Made by a program: the position numbers and the translations under genes. From positions 80,426,604-80,490,603 of the forward strand of contig NC_092349.1 in assembly GCF_963676685.1 (NCBI RefSeq): a stretch of 64,000 nucleotides of DNA, given 5' to 3'. The notes beneath the pieces are model-generated. The model made no database searches and had not been told where the DNA came from. It saw nothing but the letters and a program-made list of their open reading frames with translations. Positions 23,245 through 34,092 of the stretch are shown piece after piece. Origin of the DNA: Mytilus edulis (taxonomy: Eukaryota; Mollusca; Bivalvia; Mytilida; Mytilidae). Within the stretch, counting starts at the first letter, position 1. Every line of letters starts with the position of its first letter.

Positions 23245-23490
23245 GACAAAAATGTATGCATCGTCAATCGGCAATCCTCGGGTGACTCCGCTACTCTTCC
23301 TCTATCCTTAGATGATGGTACGGAATATACCACGGAATAGGTCAAGTTGTGACGAATGTATGCATAGTCTCAGTCGGCAATCCTCGGTAGAATCCGCTAC
23401 TCTAATTATATCCTTAGAAGGTGGACCTTAAATTCTATGGCAGCTAGCCAGATCAGGGTACGGAGCCGGCCGAGTTGAGACGAATGTTCA
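23245..23490 (+). repeat. Two-copy direct repeat, about 110 bp
   Basis: 'tgacgaatgtatgcatagtc' / 'aatgtatgcatcgtc', 'tcggcaatcctcgg' and 'tccgctactct' occur at 23250 and again at about 23355; a third partial copy ends 'gagacgaatgtt'. Divergence is about 15%. Confidence 0.65.
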
Positions 23491-23753
23491 CTGCATTTTA
23501 CCCTTTTATATTATTTTTGATAGAGCATCTAACAAAACTTACAAACTTCAATCTATATACCATAATAACTAATCATAGGAAGTTTTTTTCTTTAATTGTC
23601 TCTTTAGTTTCAGAGAAAAAGTTTACTGGTGCAAGAATAAAATTGAATGCAATAGCCTACGCTGGCCTTTTGTAAACTGGTCCGCCGTTTCATCTATAAC
23701 TTCGCACCAATGTAGCGATAAGTGACTGAACACAACAGTTCATGCCTTTAGTG

Positions 23754-24730
23754 GAGGGTAGTAATAACTTTTACCGCCAGACGTCAAACGGCCATTTTCG
23801 GCTACCGTTAGCGTCAAATTGATTAAACTGATTTTACCGTGATTCGTCGAGATTTTTACCCTTATAAATATATTTTTCATATTTTTTTACTATCTTACTG
23901 CTTACTAATCATCTAGATCAACTTTTGTAAGTAATATATATATATATATATATGGAAGTTTTTAACGACCTTGACTGGCTATACAGCCCTTGCACAGTCG
24001 GATAAGTAAAATATCAAAGAGATTATGACTTATCATGCATCGGTCAGTCATTGCCCACTTTGGTCATGTCAGTCACGTATACTGAATTTTCTGATATTTA
24101 ATCTTAACATTTTACTATATTTATGAACTAAATATTTTATAATTTCTTTTTTATAATAGAATCTATTCTTTCAGTACTTTTTATTTTCTCATAAGTTGTC
24201 TACCTTTAGAATGTCCGCCATATTGTCTCCAACAAGGATTTTGCATATACAAGACATACAAATCGATTTTTTTAAATAAAATTATAATTACACTTTTATT
24301 GAATAAAAACGAGTAATATATCTAATTAATATTCTTTTATATTGTTAAAAGTAGTATACACTATAAAAAGTAGAATAACACCATCAGAGACATATAATAC
24401 AATTTTATGTCTCTGACACCATAAAAAATCTTTTTCTCAGGATATATTTATCAGTTTATTTTGGGGATATAATGTTTTTTTCGTATTTCTCGGGAAATCG
24501 TGGTACTGTCAAAAATATCATTTTCGTGATTCGTCAGAGGTATCACATAATTATCGTCACCGCTATTTTTGGAAAAGAATTAACGTGATTCGGCAAAAGC
24601 ATTCTATTTTTTTATCGTCTAAAAGAAAATGCATATTTTATCGTCATGCACCAAAAATAGTCGTTAACGTTATTTGGCAGCAAGAATTTTTTCCGTTATT
24701 CGTCATGAAGGTACCCCCATTACCACCCTC
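23754..24730. mobile_element. 977-bp element with 12-bp ends and 6-bp TSD
   Basis: The left end is GAGGGTAGTAAT and the right end ATTACCACCCTC, one mismatch when paired. Both are flanked by the exact direct repeat ttagtg (23748-23753 and 24731-24736). The interior is non-coding but rich in 'gtgattcgtc', 'ttattcgtcatg' and 'ttatcgtca' words, mostly near the two ends. Superfamily not assigned. Confidence 0.7.
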
Positions 24731-24830
24731 TTAGTGGGGTGGCCTTTAGTCAAATCGGCTAAAAAAACATACACTAATATTTTTTTATTGATAATAGTTA
24801 TCAAAGGTACTAGGATTATAGTCATTATAA

Positions 24831-24960
24831 TTTAATACGCCAGACGCACGTTTTGTCTACATAAGACTCATCAGTGACGCTCAAATCAAAATAGTTATAA
24901 AGCCAAACAAGTACAAAATTGAAGAGCAACAAACACTTAAACCACATGGCAACCTTAAAT
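24831..24960 (+). repeat. Family F repeat fragment
   Basis: 'acgccagacgcacgttttgt', 'aagactcatcagtgacgctc' and 'aaagccaaacaagtacaaaa' match a degenerate copy at 12816-12905 and a third at about 25080-25135. Non-coding. Confidence 0.65.
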
Positions 24961-25222
24961 TGCACAATGTATGACTGGTTTATTTATACATGTTATATGA
25001 AAGAATTAAAAAACGCATGAAAAAAATTCTGACATGTTTTCTTGTCAGAACAAAAAAAAAAAAACCATGCTTATATTCTAATATGCCAGACACCACGGAC
25101 ATATCTATACAAATTTCATCAGTGGCACACCAGCACCTGAACAGAAACAATTGTTTTTTCACAAATTAATCTTAATTGATCTTAGTTTATTTTTGTCATT
25201 TTGGGGAATTTGGTGTTGATGA

Positions 25223-25615
25223 CAATCTTTGATAAAATTGAGAATGGAAATGGGGAATGTGCCAAAGAGACAACAACCCGACCATAGAAAAAAACAACAG
25301 CAGAAGGTCACCAACAGGTCTTCAATGTAGCGAGAAATTTCCGCACCCGGAGGCGTCCTTCAACTGGCCCCTAAACAAATATATACTAGTTCAGTGATAA
25401 TGAACGCCATACTAATTTCCAAATTGTACACAAGAAACTAAAATTAAAATAATACAAGACTAACAAAGGCCAGAGGCTCCTGACTTGGGACAGGCGCAAA
25501 AATGTGTGTGTGTGTGTGGGGGGGGGGGGGGGGTAAACATGTTTGTGAGATCTCAACCCTCCCCCTATACCTCTAGCCAATGTAGAAAAGTAAACGCATA
25601 ACAATACGCACATAA
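25223..25615 (+). repeat. Family B repeat, longest copy
   Basis: Runs from 'ttgataaaattgagaatgga' through 'gaggcgtccttcaactggcc' and 'ctgacttgggacaggcgc' to 'aaccctccccctatacctct'. A (GT)n tract then a G-homopolymer interrupts it at 25504-25533. Confidence 0.8.
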
Positions 25616-26146
25616 ACTGTAAAATGTATTAACCTTTAAAGTGGTTGGCTGGTTGAGGGCTCAACTTGTTGACATTTAAACATGGTTGCTTTGTGGTCTT
25701 CAATCCAATCATTGATGATATAAGCGTTTGATTCTATGTGGTTTTGATTTCAAAACTGCATCAATGATATTGTTTTACTTGTTCTTTGTATATTTGTTGA
25801 CGGTCATGAGCCTGAAATTTACCATGTTTATTGGTTTCATTTGTTGCTGTATACCAAATATATTTTGTACATAAATCAGGCTGTTAGTTTTGCATTGATA
25901 TGTGGATGTTTTACGTCCGGCTATCCTGTCTAGATATTGCGGACTGGAAAAACTTATTAACAGACCAGTGTCGTTTGTTTTTTGGCCTTCATTTTACTCT
26001 CGACTGCTTTGTTGTGGCTGGTAAGGAGTATCAGGTCGTTCTGCTAGCATGGCTGTTTATAATGCCTCTTTCGATTCCGTTTTGATGACGGGCGATGTGT
26101 GTGGTGGTGTGCACAGTAGGTCTGGGTTGTTAATGTCAAACCCTTT
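25616..26146. other. Unassigned sequence
   Basis: No gene or repeat recognised; the open frame at 25900-26085 has no family resemblance that I can name. Confidence 0.4.
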
Positions 26147-27344
26147 AGGGAGCTACCATTTGATTTTTATGGGGGGGGGGACTAGGATGAAAAATTTTGT
26201 CCTGCATTTTTAACCGGATTTTTGTGACAAAAATGTCGGTTATTGATTTGGGGATGTACGGCGGGTGGCCGGGCGGGCGGCAATCAAATGTTGTCCGTGC
26301 ATTAACTCATGAACCGTTCAACCAAAGCTTTTAAAATTTTAATATGTTATTCCTGACAACTATACGAAGGTCAAGTTCAATAACTGCGATTTTGACTTTT
26401 ACCGTTCAGGAGTTATGGTTCTTGAAAGATTGAAAAATGGAGTTGTCCGTGCATTTACGCATGAACTGTTCTACCAAAGCTTCCCAAATTTTAATATGTT
26501 GTTACTAATGAAAGAATGGAGGTCAAGTTCAATAATGACGAATTTGACTTTTACCGTTCAGGAGTTATGGTTCTTGAAAGATTGAAAAATGGAGTTTCCA
26601 GTCGTGTCCGTGCATTTATGCATGAACTGTTCTACCAAAGCTTCCGAAATTTTAATATGCTGTTACTGATGACAAAATGGAGGTCAAGTTCAATAATGAC
26701 GATTTTGACTTTTACCGTTCAGGAGTTATGGTTCTTGAAAGATTGAAAAATGGTTTTTCCCGTCGTGTCCGTGCATTTGCTCATGAACCATTCAACCAAA
26801 GCTTTTGAAATTTTAATATGTTGTTACTGATGACAAAATAGAGGTCAAGTTCAATAATGACGATTTTGACTTTTACCGTTCAGGAGTTATGGTTCTTGAA
26901 AGATCGTAAAATGGCGTTTCCATTCAGGTTGTTGCAATTTACTCATGAACCATTCAATCTAAGCTTTTCAAATTTTAATATGTTGATACTGATGACAAAA
27001 TGGAGGTCAAATTTGATATTGACGATTTTCACTTTCACCATTCATCAGTAATGGTTCTTGTGATATTGCCAGGACACAAATAAATGTTAATAAATCCGGT
27101 TTGCTGTCGTTGTGACAGCCTCTTGTTTTTTAGTTGTAATCTCTGTCCTGCCTTTTTATTTTTCACTCTATTCGGTCCTGCCTTTTTTTTATTAGTTTAT
27201 CCTGACTTTTTTTTACCTAAATTGTCATCTTGCTTTTTTTTTTTTGCAAAGTGTCTCATCCTGCCTTTTTTTTTTTACTCCAAACTGCCTATTTTTTTCA
27301 AATTTCATCCTAGCCCCCCCATAAAAATCAAATGGTAGCTCCCT
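26147..27344. mobile_element. 1.2-kb TIR element enclosing a 161-bp tandem core
   Basis: The outer ends are inverted: 'agggagctaccatttgattt' at 26147 and 'aaatcaaatggtagctccct' ending at 27344, about 50 bp each including the G/C run and 'aggatgaaa'. Inside, from about 26222, a unit with 'catgaaccattcaaccaaag' and 'ttcaggagttatggttcttg' repeats about five times (26411, 26563, 26724, 26885, 27047; spacing 152, 161, 161, 162). The core ends with the hairpin 'gctgtcgttgtgacagc' near 27101. A tandem core of about 160 bp followed by a short hairpin resembles bivalve 'pearl' elements related to Helentrons; that identity is inference. Confidence 0.75.
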
Positions 27345-27379
27345 TAGTTTTGTATTTTTTATTGCAGAGACTTTTATAG

Positions 27380-27505
27380 CTTACACAATGGTATGGGTTT
27401 AACAAATTGTTGAAGGCCATGTGGTGACCTAAAGTTGTTAAAAAACTTCTACGATGAAGAGCTTTCTCATTGGCAATCATACCACATCTTCTTATTTTTA
27501 TAAAT
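27380..27505 (-). repeat. Family G repeat fragment, inverted
   Basis: Contains 'attgttgaaggccatgtggt' and 'ctcattggcaatcataccac', the reverse complement of family G. Confidence 0.7.
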
Positions 27506-27642
27506 GAGTTGTGGATATTTAAATATAGTCAACACTAGGAAGAGATAATATTATTGTCTATATTGCTACCAAAAATAGAATCTTTAAAACTGACCAGATC
27601 GACTTAACACATGATACATTGTACCTAATGTTGATATGTATT

Positions 27643-27772
27643 TGGCGGATCCAGGGGGAGGGTTCCGGGGGTTGGAACTCCCCCTTTTTTTGGACGATCA
27701 ATGCATTTGAATGGGGACATATAGTTGGAACACCCCCCTTTTTAAAATGGCTGGATCCACCCCTGGATATAT
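27643..27772. mobile_element. Family C MITE (GGCGGATCCAG ends)
   Basis: The left end is 'tggcggatccaggg' and the right end 'ggctggatccacccctgg'; between them are 'ttggaactccccc' and 'aatgcatttgaatggggaca'. Related copies lie at 29934-30082, 31796-31940 (minus) and 59352-59496. Flanks gatatgta / gatatata could be a decayed 8-bp duplication. CAGGGGCGGATCCA-like ends with 8-bp duplications would fit hAT MITEs; this is inference. Confidence 0.7.
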
Positions 27773-29250
27773 ATTTTGAAGTCAAAACCATACAAATATA
27801 TAACAACAGTAAGTCATATTGATTTATATTTTGATGTTTTGGATAAAAGTCTGACAAGACTTATTACATGTATTAAATTCATAAATATAGATTATATGTT
27901 CCTGGCCAGTTTGAAATACACTAAAATATGTACAAGGCCAAATAAAAAATACATGTTTTCTATTTCCCTACCTCCCCTATATTTTAGGCTTTGAAAAAGT
28001 CTACCTTAAAGTTTTCTTTTTGTCATTTTAATAAGCACTGTTAAAGTCAAAATTTCTCTCCCATAGACTCAATGTAAAAAAAAATGTAAAATAAAATAAA
28101 TTCCCTATCTACCTACTCTATTTTTTTCAAAGATGTAATAGGAAACACAATTATTATTTTATTTGGCTTAAAACACCTGCCACGAAAAAACACAGACATT
28201 AACTGTTATGATTATAAGTTGCCTAACATTGATCATGGAAACATTATAAAACAAGGTAGGACAATATCTTATTTCATCCAACAGAAAATAGATCTCTATG
28301 GTTAACAAAAATAAAATTGGAATTTTTATATCTAGTTACACATTATCTTACAGAAGTGTATATAGAACTCCCAGTTTTAGGTGGGGTTCATGTTGCTAAG
28401 TCCTTATATAATTAGTATTTTATGTTGTCTTGTCAATGTGTACTTTAATTTGTCTGGTTTTTTTTTTTAGTCATGGCCTTGTCAGTTTGTTTTCAATCTA
28501 TGAGTTTGACTGTCCCTTTGGTATTTTTTGCCCCTCTTTTTGAAGACATTGCACAATAAGTTCATCTTTAAACTAATATAGGATTATAAATCAGAAATGT
28601 TGGTAATGACAACAGTGAACTGTGACAAAAGTGCCCTTCATTTAATTAGTCCCAAAATCTATTCATTGATTATTTAAATGAAATATACCTCTGTCTTTCT
28701 GTATGCCCATCTGCCTTTCTGTCTGTCCGTCCGTCCGTGTCCGTCTGTCCATCCATCTGTGTATGTCTGTCTGTCATGTTGAAATATTGATTTGATAATT
28801 TGTATATAGTTTTATGATCTTTTATCATGACCAGTTAGTTCAAGTTTGAATTTTGTTCTGGTCTGATGATTTTGTGCAGAGATTTGGTCATTGGACTTAA
28901 ATATGTAGAAAATTCACTTAAATAACTTAAATAATCAATTTTTCAACACTTTTTTCGTCATCCTTGAAGATATTGACTTGATATTTATTACATGTATATA
29001 GTTTACACCATGACCAGATGACAAGTTATAGATCAAGTTAGAATTTTGTTCCAATACAATGAATTTTTTAGCGGTAGGGGACTATATTGCCATGCAATAC
29101 TCACAGAATGCTTTTTTGTCTCATTTATGTCATTGTGTAGTATTGACCAATTGTCTTAGTATTTTGTTTACCCAATCCAGGCCCTTATATAAATGCTGAA
29201 TTACCAAATACCAATAAAGAGACTCATCGGTTGCTATTTTTCACAATTAA
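27773..29250. other. Unassigned; (GTCC/GTCT)n microsatellite at 28690-28785
   Basis: No exon recognised. A CT/GTCC-rich microsatellite ('gtctgtccgtccgtccgtgt') lies at about 28690-28785. A fragment with 'atggccttgtcagtttg' near 28480 resembles dispersed mussel repeats. Confidence 0.4.
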
Positions 29251-29268
29251 ATTTATTAAAACTGATAA

Positions 29269-32211
29269 TCAATGTTGTAATACTTCTAACTCTTTGTCAA
29301 TTTGTGCCTTATATTTTCGACGATATTTAATATTTTTCTCATCCTTTTTGTAGTGCTGGTATCCATCATTTGAATCTTCAAGATCAGAGTGTAATAACAC
29401 ATTTGAATATTCCATGTTCATGTGTAAATTCTTAGGTAAATCCAATTTTGAAATATCTTCATAGGCACAAGAATCCTTGACCTCAGTTTTAAAGTAGTTC
29501 ACTACATCTTCAACAGTGTTCATTGAATTCAAATCCATATTTGTAACCATGTGATCAAATTCTGTCTGGCATTTTGTAAGAAACTGGAAAAAAATTAAGA
29601 ACAGCATTAAATACATAGACCCTTTAATCTTGTAATTTCTCAACTTATTACAGTGTAATTTTAAAACATGATTGACATATATGAATGATATTTAGTTATC
29701 AAAATTACATATTTTTTTTTGTGTTGATATACTGCCTGGCATTTCAGTAATTCTAGTGAGGTAAAAAGGCAAAACACTGAAATTGAATGAATATCTCGGA
29801 GAGCATTCTCAAAATGTAATTGTATGAAGTTTTTAGTTGAAATCTTATTTTGTATTCCAGTCACATCTGGCTTACTTCAGCCTCACGATTAAGAGGAAAA
29901 CAAGTTTAAAAAGACAACAAATATGATGGCAGGCGCGGATCCAGAGGGGGGGGTTCCGGGGGTTGGAACCCCTCTTTTTTTAGGACGATCAATGCATTTG
30001 AATGGGGACATGTAATTGGAACCCCCCCTTTGTCCTGGGTTAGGAACCCCCCCTTTTTAAAATGGATGGATCCGCCCCTGGATGGTGATATATCTAATGA
30101 CACTTAAGGTCACATGACCCAGCCAAATGTAAATAATTTTACCTTAAATTTTTGAGTTCTATCTTCTAGTTGAGTAGATAACCAGTTGTGACTGTTACCA
30201 TAGAGATCATTAGTTATAGTTTGTATTTTCTGTTCTACATCTTTGTTAGGTTTATAACCTCTCACTGTCTGGATACCGCTAAAATTAAAATACACTGTAT
30301 CACAAGATAGGATAGTCAAATTAATCATTTATAAGTTAATATGGGGACGAAGTCTCCTATTACAGTCATGACAGTAGAAAAATCAATGAAAATTTTTTTT
30401 TTAAATCAGGAAAATTTCTGGAAATTTTCTTTGTACAAATGAATTCAAAATCATTCAAATTTTTTGTTGTCTCTTTTTGTAATTCCCGCATTTGCGCAGA
30501 ACGCAGAAAACAACTTCCTTCTTCCAGTCTCGTTGTCGTGAGACTTTGAGAAGTCTAGTAAAATATAGGAACTCAAGGAACACAATACCAATATTTCATT
30601 TTTAATAATTCTTTGTCTTTTACGTTTGAATTAACGTTACCTGATGCATTGCGTTTCTTAGTTTACATTGAACATAATGTCATAACTTAAATAACGCCAC
30701 AAGTAAATTCTCTTACAACAGAACCAAAATCGGACGTTACAGTATTTCCGTCTTTAAATAAAAATATGTTTGAATTTAAAAAATAAATCATATAGACTTC
30801 ATCCCCTTTCACAGGTAATGCCTGCCTCATATTAGTTATATACAGGTCTACATTTTTGTAAGTCAGTGAGTAGCTTTCTCATCACATCTCACTATCTTTT
30901 ATTTATTTTGAGAATTATATGTTGTACCTTTAGACTTTGGACAATTAAAAACTTGACATACATTGTACATGTATCACCATTTTTACGACTGTGGCGAAAT
31001 GACCCAGTGGTTTCAGTAAAAGTTTTTATCATCAGAAAGTTAAATGGGTTAAAGTTAATATTTTGGATAGACACAAGTCTATTGATAATTGTTGAAGATT
31101 TATTTCCCTCTAGAGTTGCTGGATATTATGTGGGTTGCTACATGTATCTCTTTTATGTGTACCACACATCTCCCTTAATTCATAACGGTCTATTGTTGAT
31201 GACTGTCCTTGATAATTTGTGTTGTTGGGTTGCTGTATCACAGACAAATACTTCATACATGTATATATGATCTCCTTTTATTTTGAATTTTCTTACGATC
31301 TTTTCTTCAGTCCCTGGAATCTTTCTTTAAATGTTATTCTATCCTCCTTCTGTTCTCTCTTTAGCTCCTCTTCAAATGAGTCTTTACCTCGAAATCTGTC
31401 AAAAAATCCTGTCCTGACAAATATCTGCAAAAGATCAGTATTGTTATCATTACAATCAAGAAATGAAAACTTTGACATCAGAAATATTGACTGCAGCTGC
31501 ATAATTCTTGTACACAAAAAGAAATAAAAGTTGCAATTTGTGACATTGGTGAAGCCCAGCACGGTCATGAAGTTATTTATTTACTGTCTTTGTCTCTTTC
31601 ACAGGTTAAACTCATCCTTCAATGCCAGGGACGGATCTAGTCCAAATAATTATGACGTCTGGCAAGGCTATTTTAATTTTTTTCTGGGACGCGCGTCCCA
31701 GTCGTAAGAAGGCATCCAAGAAAAAAATTAATGTAGGAAGGCGTCCCAGAAAAAAATTAAAATAGCCTTGCCAGACGTCATAATTATTTGGACTAGGGCG
31801 GATCCAGCCATTCTAAAAAAGGGGGGTCCCAACCCAAGACAAAAAAGGGGGGTGTTCCGACTATATTCAAATGCATTGATCGTTAAAAAAAGGGGGTTCC
31901 AATCCCAGGAACCTTCCCCCTGGATCAGCCACTGAATGCCAAACATGACATTGTCCCCAGTGTTCTCATCCTATTTTTAAAAGTGTCAGAGTAAATTTTG
32001 TGATGTAAACATGGCCATATAAAATTTATTTGTCATTTTCTTGTGATAATCAGGTTAATGAAAAAGTTCCACTGAAGGAATTGTATTCAACCCTATAGCT
32101 TGTTATTTTTTTTCTCATTTGCAAGCACACTTTACATACCTTGTATTGATTGAAAGACTGCAAAGTCAAGTTTTTCAGAGGACAAATTTTAGATCGCACG
32201 GAGGCCGCCAT
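29269..32211 (-). CDS. MRPL50: Mitochondrial ribosomal protein L50 (mL50), complete, 4 exons
   Basis: Exons on the minus strand: 32211-32140 (72 nt, ends AAG|GTATGT), 31424-31297 (128 nt, donor GTAAGA), 30278-30143 (136 nt, donor GTAAAA) and 29583-29269 (315 nt, TGA). Phases 0, 2 and 0 join cleanly to 216 aa. The protein opens MAASVRSKICPLKNL, a basic N-terminus suited to mitochondrial import. It then has FFDRFRGKDSFEEELKREQK, a core RGYKPNKDVEQKI ... LEDRTQKFKFLTKCQTEFDH and DISKLDLPKNLHMNMEY. These line up with vertebrate MRPL50 in order (R-Y-P-D, LED-R-KF, LPPNL). About 50 extra charged residues follow the point where the human protein (158 aa) ends. The product is a peripheral subunit of the mitochondrial large ribosomal subunit. 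AATAAA lies at 29257-29252, about a dozen bases past the stop. Introns 1 and 3 contain MITEs. Confidence 0.9.
29934..30082. mobile_element. Family C MITE in MRPL50 intron 3
   Basis: Ends 'caggcgcggatccagagg' and 'atggatccgcccctg'; the middle repeats the 'aaccccccctttgtcctggg' phrase. It lies wholly in the intron between 30143 and 29583. It explains the antisense-looking open frame at 29906-30103. Confidence 0.75.
31638..31795. mobile_element. TAGTCC-type foldback MITE, 158 bp, in MRPL50 intron 1
   Basis: The left arm 'tagtccaaataattatgacg' and right arm 'cgtcataattatttggacta' pair over more than 50 bases. Flanking 9-mers are ggacggatc (31629-31637) and gggcggatc (31796-31804), 8 of 9 identical. 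The target was the end of a family C MITE, which the insertion split at its GCGGATC terminus. Confidence 0.88.
31796..31940 (-). mobile_element. Family C MITE, minus orientation, split by the 31638 MITE
   Basis: 'gggcggatccagccattcta' to 'cttccccctggatcagcc', with 'attcaaatgcattgatcg' in the middle. It sits in MRPL50 intron 1. Confidence 0.72.
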
Positions 32212-33064
32212 GTTGGATATTGACGCTTTCTATTTTAAAGAGCCCTTTCTTTCAAACATTTGATTAACCCAGATAAATTTTTATAAGGATTAACCATCCT
32301 TTTAAGTAATGTTGGTGTACTCCATCTATTGGAGGAAGATATAGACGAAAGAAGAAGAAAAAGAGGGTATAACAATCTGACTAAATTTTCAAGCTTTATG
32401 AAATGGTTCTAGCTTAAATATGTACCTTTATGATTTATACCCATTGCTAGTTTATGTGTTTGCCATCAACAGCTAATGATCACCAAAGGCAAAGGTGTAT
32501 ACTTCAGGTTGGCATGTCAACAGTTATAACTAATTCACATATTTTTGAAAATTCCTTATATATTATTATGATTAGAAAATATTACAAAATGTTTATAGAA
32601 TTGCTTATGGAGGGGGTCTCTCATTGGGGGATTCTGATCCCGGATCCCGCTTACTGTTTTATCAGATTCCCGCATCCGCTTACACTATGAACGTAAGCAA
32701 TTCTCATTTTTTTGGTAATTTCCCATGTCCCGCTGGACTTCATTTCCTGTTTTCAAGGCACAATAATTTGACTTTCACGTGTCTCGCGTACTAAAAATCG
32801 TCAATTCCGTGTCATGCTAAGACCCAAATGAGACCCCAGTATAACAGGCTTAAGCAAAATTTATTGTGAAATGACAGGGGTGTAAAACAATTCAAACGAA
32901 AGAACTAACAGCCTAATTTGAAGAACCCCCACCCCCTTTCCTTTTCTCCCGTATTGGGTTCTGTAACAATCAATCAGTTATTACTATTTATCTTGCAGTG
33001 CATGCACTTAACATTCTTTCCCACAGGTTTCTCAGTCAGAGCTCAGACATAAACAGGCTGTTTT
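32212..33064. other. Upstream region of MRPL50; nothing else recognised
   Basis: The MRPL50 start lies in a small GC-rich patch ('cgcacggaggccgccatg'), the only promoter-like signal. Beyond it the DNA is AT-rich with no further gene evident. Confidence 0.4.
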
Positions 33065-33345
33065 ATGCCCCATTTTCTGGTCTGTGCGTCCCTCTGTTCT
33101 TTTGTTTGTCCGTCTGTTTGTCCATCTGTCCCGCTTGAGGTTAAAGTTTTTGGTCGAGGTAATTTTTTATGAAGTTGAAGTCCAATCAACTTTAAACTTA
33201 GTACACATGTTCCCTATGATATGATTTTTCTAATTTTAAAGACAAATTAGAGATTTTTCCCCATTTCTACGGTCAATTAAACATAGAAAATGATAGTGCT
33301 GATGGGGCATCCATGATTTAGGGACAAATTCTTGTTGTCTTTGAC
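33065..33345 (-). repeat. Family D repeat, inverted copy
   Basis: Begins 'atgccccattttctggtctg' and ends 'tggggcatccatgatttagg' then 'gacaaattcttgtt'. It is the reverse complement of the copy at 8950 with about 10-15% difference. Confidence 0.78.
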
Positions 33346-33899
33346 TTAAAGCCAAAACATGTACAAAAAAAAATGTACCAATTATAAAAATGTGTTTTCA
33401 ATTTTAGACTTAATTAAGTCAGAAAATGACAGACTTTTTCAGGTCTATTTATGTTGATGAAAAAACTTAATTTTACTTGGTGGCCAAAGTACACCACCTA
33501 TGACAGGAAAATTTAATTCTTATTTGATTATCTAATTTAACATCCTTACTAAACACAGATGTTTTACCTCATTAAGTGTGGTTCTAGGTGGTTGCATTGT
33601 AAGGTTAATTAATATTATCTCTGATTTTTTAGACTCTCATTCATATTTTTCTTTAGAAGACAAAGCATTGTCTTTCAATGTTGTCATTATTTGATTTAGA
33701 TGCATGACCTTTTTATAAATATGAGTTGGTCTTTAAGTTAACCAACTTTGATAACTTATCCACTTGTAGGAGTCGATATTTGCAACTTTTTGATTCTGGT
33801 CAATTATTTCTTGCTTAACAATATTTGACTTATTCAAGTCTTATTTTGTCTTGCATTAAAGGGAGACAAATCCTAAAACTTACAAATTTAGACCTTTAT

Positions 33900-34083
33900 T
33901 AGTCCTATAATATAAGACTGAAGGTTCATATCATTTACATTCAACGTTTTTTTATCGGATATGTTTTTTTTTACTATCAATGTTGAACCTCAGAGTTCAA
34001 CATTGATAGTAAAAAAAAAATATCCAATAAAAAACATTAAATGTAAATGATATGAACCTTCAAAGTCTTATATTATAGGACTA
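33900..34083. mobile_element. TAGTCC-type MITE, 184-bp near-perfect palindrome with 9-bp TSD
   Basis: The left arm starts 'tagtcctataatataagact' and the right arm ends 'agtcttatattataggacta'. The arms pair almost without error along the whole element, centred on 'gaacctcagagttc' near 33993. The exact 9-mer gacctttat lies on both sides (33891-33899 and 34084-34092). High arm identity and an intact duplication indicate a recent insertion. A 9-bp duplication suggests a Mutator-like origin. Confidence 0.93.
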
Positions 34084-34092
34084 GACCTTTAT

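Noticed and set aside
32209-32262. Plus-strand ATG overlapping the MRPL50 start (MLDIDAFYF...)
   Set aside because: It arises because the start context is nearly palindromic; the frame stops after 17 codons and there is no donor.
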